From positions 62,001 through 126,000 of the forward strand of contig JAWKUI010000009.1 of assembly GCA_041398705.1 (NCBI GenBank): 64,000 bases of DNA, in the 5' to 3' direction. The stretch is from NORP259 sp041398705 (GTDB lineage: Bacteria; Planctomycetota; UBA1135; GCA-002686595). Below, one piece after another: positions 15,906 through 25,957 of the stretch. Numbering within the stretch: the stretch's first letter is position 1; every line of letters starts with the position of its first letter. The position numbers were made by a program, and so were the translations under genes. Under the pieces are notes generated by a model. It was not told where the DNA came from. It searched no databases and saw only the letters and a list, made by a program, of their open reading frames with translations.

Positions 15906-17774
15906 ATGATCGCCCCCACCCTGCTCCTCCTGGCGTCCCTGATCGCCACTCCCCAGGACTCCGCCGAGGGTCCGAGCCACCTGGGCCAGCCCCTGCGCAC
16001 CCAGGGCGACTTGGCCCGGCCGACCGCAGTCGCCTACGGACCAAACGGGGCCCTCTATACCGTGGATCCCGACTCGCGCCGGCTGTGCGGGTTCGACGAG
16101 GCGGGCGAGTTGGTGCTCAGCTTGGGTATGGCGTCGACGGTGGGCGCGGCCGGACTGCACGTGGATGCCGAAGGCCGCATCTACGTTGCGGACGCATGGA
16201 ACCGCGCGATCACTTGCCTGAACAACGAAGGCCGCGCTTTGTACGTGATCCCGCCCGGGGCGCTGCAGCGGCCCGGCGGGCTGGCCACCCACGGCGACGA
16301 ATTGTTCGTGGCCGATGAGGACGCGGGCCTGGTCGTGGTGTTCGGGCCCGATGGCAAACAGCGGCGCGTGCTCGGCGCGGGCGTGCTCGACAGCCCGCGC
16401 GATGTGGCGTTCGATGCTGGCGGCCGACTCGGTGTGGTCGACAGCGGGCTCGCCGCGGTGTGCGTGTTCGATGCGGAGGGCGAACTCGTGCGCCGTTTCG
16501 GCGAATGGGGTTGGTTCGCGGGCCTGCTCGCGGATCCTTCCGGCATCGATTCGGACGGCACGCGGTGGTACGTGGCGGACCGCGAGAACCAACGCGTGCA
16601 ATGTTTCGACGCCGAAGGCAAGGCCCTCTATCGCACGGGCACGCACGCGATCCTGCCGCGCGAAGGCGGAGGACGCCTGCACTACCCCAGCGCGGTCGCC
16701 TTGCGCGCCGATGGTCAGCGCCTGGCCCTCGCGGAACCGATGGACCAGCGCATCCAGATCTTTGGTCCCGCCCCCGGCGCCAAACCCGCGCCCGATCCCA
16801 CGCGACCCGAAGCCATGCAGCCCGCCCCCCACTACGGGCCGAGCTGGAGCATGGCGGGCGGTTACCTCGCGATCCCCGAACCCGAATCGCACTCGGTGCG
16901 CATCTACGACCTGCGTTTGACCCCGGGGGACGATCCCGTGCGGGTCTGCGAATTGGGCGGATTCGGCCGGGATCCGGGCCTATTGCGCGATCCGGCGGGC
17001 TTGTGCTTGGTGGCGGGAGACCCCTTAGAGCTCTGGATCGCCGACCGCGGCAATCGGCGCATCGCGTGGTACCGCCTGGACCTTTCGCAAGCGGCGCCGC
17101 TGGCCCAGGACTTCCGCGCGCCGAAACTCGTCGGAGAGTTCGACCTGGTCGAGTGGTTTGCCACGTGCCCCGATCGCATGGGGCTGACCTACGTGCCGCG
17201 GCCGGTGGATGTGCAGCGCACCGAGGCGGGCGAAACGCTGGTCTTGTGCCGCGCGAACCGGGCGGTGCTGCGCTTCGATGCGAAGTGGCAACTGGTCGGG
17301 GTATGGCGCGGGGAGAACCCCGCTTGGATCGAGCCGGTGGCGATCGCGTGGCAGGCCCCGCGCCTGGCAGTCAGCGACCTGGCCCTGGGTCGCGTGCACC
17401 TGCACGATACGGCCGCCGGCGCGCAGACGCTGCTTGGCGAAGGCGAGTTGCGCCGGCCGATGGGGCTCGAGTTCACGGCCGCCGGCGACCTCGCCGTGGT
17501 GGACCGCTACCAGAGCGAGCTGTTCGTGTTGAAACCGGACGGTAGCGTGACACGCCACTTCGCCCCCGGCCTCGGCCGCGAAGAGCTCTACGGCCCAAGC
17601 GACGTAGCGGTGGCCACGGACGGCGCCTGGTGGGTGCTCGACCACGGCAACCACCGCGCGATGGTCTGGGGCGCCGATTGGGCGTGGCGCCAGGCCTTCG
17701 GCTCGAAGCTCTACACGCGCCCGGCGCGCAAACCCGAAGGAGAGGGCGCGAAGGGCGCGCCGGAATCCGAATGA
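15906..17774 (+). CDS. Secreted NHL-repeat beta-propeller protein
   Basis: 622 residues from the ATG at 15906, which gives a short signal peptide (MIAPTLLLLASLIATPQDS); an in-frame ATG at 15882 is an alternative. Repeated NHL blades are visible, for example YGPNGALYTVDPDSRRLCGF, IYVADAWNRAI, RWYVADRENQRVQCFDAEGK and LWIADRGNRRIAWY. These build one or two six-bladed propellers, usually for protein or ligand binding. It is the first of three tightly linked plus-strand genes, followed by a lipoprotein (ATGA overlap) and a di-heme peroxidase, which suggests a periplasmic redox function. Confidence 0.8.
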   Translation: MIAPTLLLLASLIATPQDSAEGPSHLGQPLRTQGDLARPTAVAYGPNGALYTVDPDSRRLCGFDEAGELVLSLGMASTVGAAGLHVDAEGRIYVADAWNRAITCLNNEGRALYVIPPGALQRPGGLATHGDELFVADEDAGLVVVFGPDGKQRRVLGAGVLDSPRDVAFDAGGRLGVVDSGLAAVCVFDAEGELVRRFGEWGWFAGLLADPSGIDSDGTRWYVADRENQRVQCFDAEGKALYRTGTHAILPREGGGRLHYPSAVALRADGQRLALAEPMDQRIQIFGPAPGAKPAPDPTRPEAMQPAPHYGPSWSMAGGYLAIPEPESHSVRIYDLRLTPGDDPVRVCELGGFGRDPGLLRDPAGLCLVAGDPLELWIADRGNRRIAWYRLDLSQAAPLAQDFRAPKLVGEFDLVEWFATCPDRMGLTYVPRPVDVQRTEAGETLVLCRANRAVLRFDAKWQLVGVWRGENPAWIEPVAIAWQAPRLAVSDLALGRVHLHDTAAGAQTLLGEGELRRPMGLEFTAAGDLAVVDRYQSELFVLKPDGSVTRHFAPGLGREELYGPSDVAVATDGAWWVLDHGNHRAMVWGADWAWRQAFGSKLYTRPARKPEGEGAKGAPESE

Positions 17775-18217
17775 AACGCCTCCTGTTCCTCTGCGTATTG
17801 GCCGGCTGTGGCAAGGCGCCGGAGCCCACTTCCCAACCGACATCGGGATCGCCGGGTGCGCCAGTCGCGCAACCGGGCGAGTGGACCTGGACGCGTTCGT
17901 ACGCGGATGGTTTTGCGTGTGCCTGGCGTTCGCTCGACGGGCCCGTGACCATGGGCCCGGGTTTCGCCATCGAGGTGCAACTCGCCGAAACCCGCGAAGG
18001 CGCGGCGCTGGACCTGCCCGCCGAGCAGGTGCGCGTCGATGCGCGCATGCCCGATCACCGGCACGGCATGCTGCAGGCGGTAACGGTTACGCGCATCGCG
18101 CCGGGGCACTACCGCGTCGAAGGCATGCGCCTGCACATGGTCGGTTACTGGGAGTTCCACGTGGATGTGCGGCGTGGTGCGTGGACGGAACGGGCGGCGT
18201 TTTCGCTCGAAGTCTGA
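17771..18217 (+). CDS. Lipoprotein with FixH/YtkA-like domain
   Basis: 148 residues. MKRLLFLCVLAGC carries a clear lipobox (LAGC, Cys13), followed by a Pro/Ser linker and a compact beta domain (about 45-148). The domain has DARMPDHRHGM and a closing YWEFHVDVRRG, resembling YtkA/FixH-like Ig folds that often sit near copper or cytochrome systems. Coupled by ATGA to the NHL gene and 4 bp before a MauG-like peroxidase, it may be a periplasmic accessory of that enzyme; this is inferred from context. The D-H-R-H-G-M cluster could bind metal. Confidence 0.65.
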   Translation: MKRLLFLCVLAGCGKAPEPTSQPTSGSPGAPVAQPGEWTWTRSYADGFACAWRSLDGPVTMGPGFAIEVQLAETREGAALDLPAEQVRVDARMPDHRHGMLQAVTVTRIAPGHYRVEGMRLHMVGYWEFHVDVRRGAWTERAAFSLEV

Positions 18218-18221
18218 GGCG

Positions 18222-19544
18222 ATGGTGCGGCGCGGTTCCCTTCCTGGCTGGCGCGGCGTTCTGGCGGCCGCCTGCGTGGTCTGGTCCGCGTCCGCATGCG
18301 CGCGCACTCCCAAGCTCAGCCCGCAGGCCCAGGCCTTTCTCGCCGCCGCCTCCGCCTTTTCGCCCTTGCCCCCACCCGCGCCCGACCCCAGCAACGCGTT
18401 CGCCGATTCCGAAGCCGCGGCGCGCCTCGGCCGCGCCTTGTTCTTCGACCCCGGGCTGTCGGGGGACGGCCGTTTTTCCTGCGCCACGTGCCACGATCCC
18501 GGGCACGGATTCTCGGATCCGCGGCCCCTGGCGGATGGCGCGGGGCCCGGTACGCGCCACGCCCCCACGCTGATCGACGCCGCTGCGCACCATTGGTTCG
18601 GCTGGGGCGGCAAGGCGGATTCGCAGTGGTCCCAGGCCCTCGGTCCGCTGGAAGCGCGGGCGGAGATGGCGGGCGATCGCGTCGCCATCGTGCGCCACAT
18701 CGCCGGGGATCCGGCCTTGCGGAGCGCCTTTGAAGATATGTTCGGAGTATTGCCCGACACGGAAACCTGGCCCACCCATGCGCGGCCGCTCGTCGCCGCC
18801 GAGTTGCAGGAACACACGGTGCCCGCCGCCTGGACCGACGCGTGGGACGCGATGGACCCAAAGGCCCGCGCCGCGGCCGACCGGATGTTTGCCGCGGTCG
18901 GCAAGGCTTTGGCCGCCTATCAACGCCGCTTGCGCAGCGGCCCCGCGCCCTTCGACAACCACGTGGCCGCCCTGCGCGCCGGCCACGATCCCGGCGACCG
19001 TTTCCTCTCCCCCGCCGCACGCGCCGGCTTCGACCTCTTCCGCGGCAAAGCCGGCTGCGTCGTGTGCCACACCGGTCCGCACTTCAGCGACGGGGAATTC
19101 CACAACACCGGTGCGCCGCCAGCCGATGGCAGCGAGCCCACCGACCCGGGTCGCTTCCAGGGCGGGCGGCTGGTGCAACTGGACCCCTTCCACAGCGGCG
19201 GCGAGCACAGCGACGAGCCCGAGGGGGCCCGGGCCGAGCGCACCCGGCGGCTCAAGACCGGCTCGGAGCAATGGGGCGAGTTCAAGACCCCGAGCCTGCG
19301 CAACCTGGTCGTGCGCGGCCCATATATGCACACCGGGGTCTTTCCCGACCTGCCCGCCGTGATCGCCTTCTACGACACCCGCCTGGGGGCCGTGGGAGCC
19401 AGCCATCATCAGGAACAAATTCTGCGTCCGCTGGGTCTTACCGACCAGGAGCGCGCCGAGCTGCTGGCTTTCCTGGAGTCCCTGCAAGGGGCCCCGCCGC
19501 CCGCAGAATGGACCCGCCCCCCCGACCCGGAATCCTCACGCTAG
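18222..19544 (+). CDS. Di-heme cytochrome c peroxidase / MauG-family protein
   Basis: 440 residues from the ATG at 18222 (MVRRGSLPGWRGVLAAACV), giving a signal peptide with a possible lipobox (SASAC). Heme 1 binds CATCH at 87-91, followed by the family motif DPGHGFSDPRPLADG; heme 2 binds CVVCH near residue 280. The C-terminal segment KTPSLRNLVVRGPYMHTGVF is the family signature and provides the Met/Tyr ligand region. Members reduce hydrogen peroxide or oxidise protein and small-molecule substrates in the periplasm. It follows the lipoprotein by 4 bp and so belongs to the NHL operon. Confidence 0.88.
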   Translation: MVRRGSLPGWRGVLAAACVVWSASACARTPKLSPQAQAFLAAASAFSPLPPPAPDPSNAFADSEAAARLGRALFFDPGLSGDGRFSCATCHDPGHGFSDPRPLADGAGPGTRHAPTLIDAAAHHWFGWGGKADSQWSQALGPLEARAEMAGDRVAIVRHIAGDPALRSAFEDMFGVLPDTETWPTHARPLVAAELQEHTVPAAWTDAWDAMDPKARAAADRMFAAVGKALAAYQRRLRSGPAPFDNHVAALRAGHDPGDRFLSPAARAGFDLFRGKAGCVVCHTGPHFSDGEFHNTGAPPADGSEPTDPGRFQGGRLVQLDPFHSGGEHSDEPEGARAERTRRLKTGSEQWGEFKTPSLRNLVVRGPYMHTGVFPDLPAVIAFYDTRLGAVGASHHQEQILRPLGLTDQERAELLAFLESLQGAPPPAEWTRPPDPESSR

Positions 19545-19662
19545 GACACCGGACGGTCCCTGGCCCTCGAATGTGGGCCTCCCGGGCCCGTCCGGCGCCC
19601 GTTTTCAGGATCCCCGGCTACCCTTGGGCTGGCCCCTTCCCGGCCGCCCCCAACGATCCCCC

Positions 19663-22210
19663 ATGAAACTCTCCCGCACACTGCTCCCCCTGGCCACCGC
19701 CGCCCTGGTCTCCGCACCCCTCCAGGCCCACGAGGACGACCCGAAACTGCTCGATCGCCGTCCCCCTGTGTTCAGCCAAGGCTACCGCCGCGCCATGCCG
19801 CAGGGCGGGCTGCTTAGTACTACCACGGTCAGCAACCTGGGCACGAATTTCAACTCGAGCGGGGTTTCCCTGCTCTCGTGGGTGCCGCTCAACCTGATCG
19901 ATGGCGCCTCCTCCGGCAACGACTGCTGGGGTTACGTGTCCCAGACTGGCCGTGAGATCGGGATCATCGGCACCTACAAGGGCACCACCTTCTTCGACCT
20001 GAGCGATCCGGGCGACCCGGTTTCGATCGGCTTCATCGATGGCCCCGACAGCCTGTGGCGCGACATCAAGGTGTACGGCACCTACGCCTACATCGTGAGC
20101 GAAGGCGGCAGCGGCATCCAGGTCGTCAACCTGGCGAACGTGGACAACGGTTCGGTCAACCTGGTGAACACGATCACCACCGGTGGCCTGACCGCCACGC
20201 ACAACGTGGCGATCAACACCGCAGAGCGGCTACCTGTACCGCAGCGGCGGCGACAGCATGGGCCTGCGCATCTACGACCTGAACGCGAGCCCGACCAACC
20301 CGCCGTTCGTCGGCCAGTGGAACACGAAGTACGTGCACGACGTGCAGATCGTGAACTACACCTCGGGCCCCTACGCGGGCATGGAGGTGGCCTTCTGCTG
20401 CTCCGGCTTCAACAACGGCTACACGCAGACTGGCCTCACGATCCTCAACGTGACCAACAAGGCCAACCCGGTAGTGCTCGGCGAGGGCTTCTATCCGGCC
20501 CCCGCCTACTCGCACCAGGGTTGGTTGTCCGAAGACCGCACGCGGTTCTACTTGGGCGATGAGCTCGATGAGAACGGCAGCCTGACGACCCGCACCCACG
20601 TGTTCGACGTGAGCAACCTGGCCAACCCCACCCATACCGGGTTCTTTACCAACGGCAACCAGGCGATCGGCCACAACCTGTACACGAAAGACGGCAAGAT
20701 CTATGCCGCCAACTACACCAGCGGTGTGCGCATCTTCGATTACGCGTCGAACCCGTCCAACCCGCAGGAGATCGGCTTTTTCGACTCCTATCCGGATTCG
20801 GACGCGGCCACGTTCAACGGCCTTTGGAGCGTGTTCCCGTACTTCCCGAGCGGCATCATGATCGGCAGCGACCTCGAGCGCGGCCTGTTCGTGTGGTACG
20901 CCGGCGATCAACAGCTGGACATCCAAGTCGTGGGCGGTGCTCCGACCCAAATCTCGCCGGGCGGCGAGACCCTTACGATCACCATCGACGCGATCGCGCC
21001 CGCCGTTCTGGACCTGTCGAGTCCGGTTCTGGTCTACGACCTGGGCAGCGGCGCGGTGACCGTGCCGTTGACCTCCCTGGGAGGCAACCAATACAGCGCG
21101 GATCTGCCCGCCAACACCTGCGGAAATCGCATGGCGTGGTACGTACAGGCCTACAGCACCATCGGCCTTCCGTGGTATGGACCGGCCGATGGCCCCGCCG
21201 CTCCTTACCGGAGCCGCTCGGCCTACGACGTGACCACGACCTTCAGCGATGCCATGGAAACCGACACCGGTTGGGTCGGCGGCGTCGCCGGTGACGACGC
21301 CACCAGTGGCATCTGGACCCGCGGAAACCCCAACGGCAGCGATGCCCAACCGGAAGACGACCATAGCCCGGCGGGCGTGAACTGCTGGTTCACCGGCCAG
21401 GCGGCAGCTGGCGCCGGTGTGGGCACCAACGACGTCGACGGGGGCACCACGACCCTGATGTCGCCGGTATTCAACCTATCGGCCAACCCCGATGGCATCA
21501 TCAGCTACTGGCGCTGGTACGTGAACAACGGCAACTCATCCGTGGACGACTCGATGTTCGTCGAGATCACCGCCAACGGCAGCACCTGGAGTGCGGTCGA
21601 AACCCTCGGCCCGGGACACCCCCAAGCCGGTGGCGGTTGGTACTACCACGAGTTCCGCGTCTCCGACGTGATCACCCCCAGCGCCAACGTGCGCCTGCGT
21701 TTCCGCGTGGGCGATCTGGGCGCCGGATCGATCGTCGAGGCGGCGGTGGACGACTTCGAGATCCTCGAAGTCGACTGCGACGGCGGTAGCGGCTTGTTCT
21801 GCGATCCGGCCGCTTCGAACAGCACCGGCGCTCCGGCGCTGATCGCGGGCGCAGGTTCGCTGAACGCCATCGACAACGACTGGACCCTGACCGCGAGCCA
21901 GCTGCCCACGAGCACGTTCGGCTACTTCATCACCGGCACGGCCCAAGGCAGCCCCATCACCCCGCCCGGCTCCATGGGCAGCCTGTGCCTCGGCGGCAGC
22001 CTGGGTCGCTTCAACGCGGTCAACCAAATCGGGTTCTCCGGTCTGACCGGTGCCATCAGTCTGACCCTGGACCTCACCAACATCCCCACCAACCCCGCGC
22101 AATCGGTGCAAGCCGGCCAGACCTGGTATTTCCAGGCGTGGTACCGCGACGTGTTCTTCAGCACGCCGACTTCGAACTTCACTCCGGGGCTCTACGTGAG
22201 TTTCCAGTGA
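19663..22210 (+). pseudogene. LVIVD-repeat (choice-of-anchor B type) secreted protein, one-base insertion
   Basis: The frame opens at 19663 (MKLSRTLLPLATAALVSAPL, signal peptide) and reads LVIVD-type repeats (TFFDLSDPGDPVSIGFI, IQVVNLANVD). At about 20221-20225 an extra base shifts the frame, after which the repeat protein resumes (SGYLYRSGGDSMG, then MGLRIYDL) to 22210. Removing one base gives a continuous 848-residue protein. After the repeats (to about 440) come a Ca-binding-like beta region and the roughly 140-residue C-terminal module (NSTGAPALI, NLCL-type SLCLGGSLGRFN, TWYFQAWYRD) shared with the protein at 46561. It is probably cell-surface. A sequencing error is the likeliest cause of the shift. 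Confidence 0.85.
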
Positions 22211-22213
22211 CCT

Positions 22214-22250
22214 GAAGAGGGGGGGGCAGCCAAGCTGCCCCCCCCTCTTC
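22214..22250 (+). terminator. Perfect 17-bp hairpin after the LVIVD gene
   Basis: Arms at 22214-22230 and 22234-22250 pair perfectly around a CAA loop, 3 bp after the stop codon. No T-tract follows, but the stem is very stable and lies between convergent genes. Confidence 0.65.
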
Positions 22251-22251
22251 T

Positions 22252-22390
22252 CCATGGTGCATCTGGAATAACGTTACATACCGAACGAGTTCGATCAGTC
22301 CCACCAATTCGCGGCGTGCTGCGCACGCCGCGAATTGTGGGACTGATCGAACCTGGTTCGGTATGTAACGTTATTCCAGATGCACCATGG
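22252..22390. repeat. 139-nt near-perfect inverted repeat (giant hairpin)
   Basis: The arms pair in three perfect blocks: 22252-22286 with 22356-22390 (35 bp), 22290-22304 with 22337-22351 (15 bp) and 22306-22319 with 22323-22336 (14 bp). Only a GAG/CCTG internal loop and one bulged C interrupt them, around a 3-nt loop. It starts and ends with CCATGG. It lies between the convergent LVIVD and 11-heme cytochrome genes and starts 1 nt after the 17-bp hairpin. Its base composition is more AT-rich than the neighbours. It could be a palindromic mobile repeat, a bidirectional terminator or a processed double-stranded RNA. No other copy was seen in the window. Confidence 0.9.
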
Positions 22391-22418
22391 ACCCAGGCCC
22401 CAAGGAACAACCCAAACC

Positions 22419-25283
22419 CTAAGGCACAAACGTCCCCGCGTTGCCCTGAACCGCCCCATCCGCATCCAACCACGAATCGAGCACAATCCCCGTAGTCGGA
22501 TCCGTCAACCGCTGAATCAACGTCGCCCCAAGCGGCCCCGACATATCCGGGTTCCCCGCCCCATCGCGCAGCACAGTCCCCACTCCCACCGCTTGCATCG
22601 GGTGGTTGTTGGACCCATTCGAAGTCCCATCCACCTCCACGATCCGGTCGAGGTTGAAGGCAACATGCGCCAGATCAAACGTCGTCGCCGGCGCCACGCC
22701 CCCCGAGCCAATTCGATCCGGGTTCGTATCCAACGGGTTCACCGCCGCCCCGTTCTCATCGAACAGGAACAATCCGGTACCCAAACCCGCGACCATGTGC
22801 ACCCACAGCGGTGAGTTCATCTGGTTGCCCGTGTTCTGGCCGAAGTGCGTCTTGAGCACCTGGAACATCGAACCATCCAACCCCGACAACGTCGGGCTGG
22901 CCAAAGCCGTGCGCAAGGCGTTGTACTCGGTGCCGTACGCCGCCAGGCCGTCCGTCGTCAGGTGACACGCCACGCAGTACCGCGGCCCTTCCTTCTCCGG
23001 CGCCACCTTGCCCCGGATCGAGTGCGGCATCATCGCGTTGTGGCTGAGCGCCGGGAACCCGCCGCCCGTGCGATCCCCACCTTTGCCCTTGCGGTCGCTG
23101 AAGGCGAAGATCTTCGACAGCTGGTTGTTCTTGTCCTCCCACTGATAGAAGGTCTCCGTATTCGGAGCGATCGGCCCGATCTGGCCTTTCGTATCGATAC
23201 CGAGCTGGAAGAACACCGGGCTCTGGTACACGAAATCCGCAGTCGTCTGCTTGTAGACGATGCGCTCCCCCGTGATGTTGCTGAAGTTGTTGCCCGTGTT
23301 GTACTCGCCGCCCAGGTGACAGCCGATGCAGTTGTTGGTCCACGACGCATGGCACGAGACGCAGCTCATGTTGTCCATGTGGCTGAAGCCCCCCGGCCCG
23401 CTGCCCGATTGCAGCGGCCCGATGCCCGTGCTGGTCTGCCCATCGGCCCGGCCCATGCAGTACGACGCCTTCGCGCTGTACACCGGGGCCCCGGTCGTCG
23501 GGTGCGTCACCCCGCTCTCCACCACAGTATCGCGCGTCTGCACCACGAAGTGGCGCCGCCCGTCGAGCCGGCTGGTCAGGTAGAAGTTGCCGTCCCCTTC
23601 GCGCACGACGTGGTCCAGCACCTGCCCGAAGCGGTCCACCGCATACTCCACGGGGTTGCCCTGGCTGTCCGTACCCGCCACCGTGCTGGCGTACGTGTCC
23701 GCCGTGCCGTGGCACGACTCGCATTCGATCGCCACACTCTGTTCCATACGGCTGTAGATGTCCGCATTCTCCGGGTGCGCCGGATCCCCGCCGTGCACGT
23801 CGCTGCTGCTGTGGCAATCGATGCACGCTAGGCCTGCGTCATAGTGCACGTCGGGCGGCGTATCGTCCCTGCCGTCCCCATCGTAGTCCTCGGTCAGGAG
23901 GTACTGCCGATGATTGCGTCCGTTGAAGGTGTGGTTGTCCGCCACCGGGTCGAACAGGCGCGGATCATTGTTGGTCGTGGTGTAGGACACCGGGTTCGCC
24001 GGGTACTGGCGCCCACGGTGTACGTCCTGGTTCTGGTCGAGGCGGATGCCCCAGTACTGCATCACCGTCCGGTTCGAGCCCTGGTGGCAACCCGCGCAAG
24101 CGGCATCGTCGATGCCCATGATCAGTTCCCCGCTCGGCAACGTACGCGCCTCGCTCAAGATCATGTGCCGCCGCACGTGCGGCCGCTCCGGATCGCGGAT
24201 GTTGTCGGGGTTCGCCGGTTCGAGCCGGTTCACGTTCGGATCGCTGCCGCGGTACTTGCCATCGAGCGAATACGGCATATGGCACGCCGTACACCCGCCC
24301 GAACGGAAGTCCCCGGCCCGGTTGTTCGCCCCCGCGCTGCCGTAGTGGCAATCGCCGCAGGTGAAGGCCACCTGCTCGAGGTACAGATCATGCAACGGCG
24401 TGCCCGGCAGCACCTGCCCATTGGCCGCCTGGTCGTCGTCCATGTCCGCCGCCAGGTAGTCGTTGCTCTGGAAGATGCGCCGCGGACCGGTCTCGAAACG
24501 CTGGCTGAAAACCGGGAACTCGAGCAGTTCCTCCACCGCCCCGATCTTGGCCGGATCGAGCACGTAGTTCGGGTTCGTCACCGCGCGGAACGAAAGATCC
24601 GCCGCCGTGTCCTGCCACATTCCCTGCTGGCCCGGCAGGGCGTTCGGCACCCCGATCGCGAACGCCGCGCCCGAGAAGATGCCCGTAGACGTGCCGACGA
24701 CACTTTGCGTCAGGCATTGCACGTGGCCGGTGTGGCATTCGCCGCAACCGCGCCCCGCCGCCGAGACGCGTGCATCGCCGGGGTTCACGAATTGCAGGTA
24801 GTCAAGGGCCGAATAGGTCACCCCGTCGACCGTGTAATCCGGCTGCCGGTCGAGCCCCGTGTGGGTCAACTTGTTGAACCACGCGTAGGCATCGGTGTCC
24901 TGGAATTCCCGGTCCCCGATCGCCGGCGGTGGCGGCACGTGGCTCGCCAGGGCGTCCGCCCCATCGGGATTGCCCCCGTGGCATCCGGTGCACAGGATCG
25001 GATCGACCCCTGCCACCGGGTGCGGGTTCTCCATACCCGGTCCCGCGTAGTCGTCGTGCTGCGAGCCATTGTGGCAGCGCATGCACGAAGAGTTGCTGCT
25101 TCCCAGACTGTCGGTGCTACTGCTACAGGCGGCCAGCAACGAAGCCAGCACACCCAGAACTCCCAGCAACAACCGCGGCCCCTCCGCCTGCGGCGTACGC
25201 CCCATTTGCATTTCCCCCCTGAAACGCGGCCGGCCCCATTGCGAGATCGGGGCCAGCGACACGGCCTTCCTTCGACTGTTCAT
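22419..25283 (-). CDS. 11-heme c-type cytochrome, lipoprotein
   Basis: 954 residues from the ATG at 25283, chosen for AAAGGAAG about 6 nt upstream. The N-terminus has a hydrophobic segment ending in a lipobox (SLLAAC) and then a Ser-rich stretch. Eleven CxxCH motifs are present: CMRCH, CTGCH, CGECH, CGDCH, CTACH, CAGCH, CIDCH, CESCH, CVSCH, CIGCH and CVACH, with long non-heme stretches between them and after the last one. It resembles large outer-surface cytochromes such as OmcB/OmcS-type proteins in style, not by a specific match. As the last gene of the conduit operon it is the best candidate for the extracellular terminal reductase or oxidase. Confidence 0.9.
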   Translation of the reverse strand: MNSRRKAVSLAPISQWGRPRFRGEMQMGRTPQAEGPRLLLGVLGVLASLLAACSSSTDSLGSSNSSCMRCHNGSQHDDYAGPGMENPHPVAGVDPILCTGCHGGNPDGADALASHVPPPPAIGDREFQDTDAYAWFNKLTHTGLDRQPDYTVDGVTYSALDYLQFVNPGDARVSAAGRGCGECHTGHVQCLTQSVVGTSTGIFSGAAFAIGVPNALPGQQGMWQDTAADLSFRAVTNPNYVLDPAKIGAVEELLEFPVFSQRFETGPRRIFQSNDYLAADMDDDQAANGQVLPGTPLHDLYLEQVAFTCGDCHYGSAGANNRAGDFRSGGCTACHMPYSLDGKYRGSDPNVNRLEPANPDNIRDPERPHVRRHMILSEARTLPSGELIMGIDDAACAGCHQGSNRTVMQYWGIRLDQNQDVHRGRQYPANPVSYTTTNNDPRLFDPVADNHTFNGRNHRQYLLTEDYDGDGRDDTPPDVHYDAGLACIDCHSSSDVHGGDPAHPENADIYSRMEQSVAIECESCHGTADTYASTVAGTDSQGNPVEYAVDRFGQVLDHVVREGDGNFYLTSRLDGRRHFVVQTRDTVVESGVTHPTTGAPVYSAKASYCMGRADGQTSTGIGPLQSGSGPGGFSHMDNMSCVSCHASWTNNCIGCHLGGEYNTGNNFSNITGERIVYKQTTADFVYQSPVFFQLGIDTKGQIGPIAPNTETFYQWEDKNNQLSKIFAFSDRKGKGGDRTGGGFPALSHNAMMPHSIRGKVAPEKEGPRYCVACHLTTDGLAAYGTEYNALRTALASPTLSGLDGSMFQVLKTHFGQNTGNQMNSPLWVHMVAGLGTGLFLFDENGAAVNPLDTNPDRIGSGGVAPATTFDLAHVAFNLDRIVEVDGTSNGSNNHPMQAVGVGTVLRDGAGNPDMSGPLGATLIQRLTDPTTGIVLDSWLDADGAVQGNAGTFVP

Positions 25284-25303
25284 TGCGTCTTCCTTTAGCC
25301 CGC

Positions 25304-25957
25304 TCAATTGGGGACGAACTGGGCTTGGTGCCAGGTTGTCGGAACGTGACACCGGTCGCAGTTGTCGACCCAACCGAGCCCGATGTGATTCGGGTTCGCG
25401 GTGGCTTCGAGGTCGCGGCGGTGGCACGAAACGCAGGCCGAATCGGTCTGCGCGAAACGCCCCACTTCGGCACCGAGGTGGCACGCCCGGCACGAAGCCG
25501 TCGCGTGGCGCCCGACGAGCGGGAAACGCGTCGACGCGTGCATCTCGCGCATGCCGAAGGGCCTCCAGGTGTCCTGTAAGTGGCAAGAACGGCAGTTGCT
25601 GCCGAGTTGCCCCACGTGCACGTCCTCATGGCAGCCCGCGCAGTCGCGGGCAGCGAAGACCTGCACCGGGCCGCGGTCGTTATGGCAACGCAGGCACTGG
25701 GCCGCCTCGTGCGCCCCTTCGAGCGCGTACCCGGTTTCGGCCGTGTGGTCGAACTCGAAGTCCGCGCGGATCGTGTTCCAATCGCCGCCCAAGTGGCACA
25801 GCGAGCAGTCCGCAGGGAACGAATCGTGCGGCATGACGGGCCCTAGCCCGCGCCACCAACCTTGCAGACGGATGTCCCCCGGACCCAGCGACGTGCAGGC
25901 CACCAGGGCGAGATACAGCCAGAAGCCGGTCCAAAGTCGTCGTTTCGCGTGCAACAT
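25304..25957 (-). CDS. 7-heme c-type cytochrome, lipoprotein
   Basis: 217 residues. The signal MLHAKRRLWTGFWLYLALVAC ends in a lipobox (LVAC, Cys21). Seven CxxCH motifs are present: CSLCH, CLRCH, CAGCH, CRSCH, CRACH, CVSCH and CDRCH. The unit CAGCHEDVHVGQLG, CRSCH, then F-x-L-x-GRHA before CRACH is the same module that is repeated in the 23-heme protein encoded upstream, so the two share ancestry. The ATG overlaps the stop of the barrel gene (TGATG). Its size and heme packing fit a periplasmic or barrel-inserted cytochrome of a porin-cytochrome complex. Confidence 0.9.
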   Translation of the reverse strand: MLHAKRRLWTGFWLYLALVACTSLGPGDIRLQGWWRGLGPVMPHDSFPADCSLCHLGGDWNTIRADFEFDHTAETGYALEGAHEAAQCLRCHNDRGPVQVFAARDCAGCHEDVHVGQLGSNCRSCHLQDTWRPFGMREMHASTRFPLVGRHATASCRACHLGAEVGRFAQTDSACVSCHRRDLEATANPNHIGLGWVDNCDRCHVPTTWHQAQFVPN

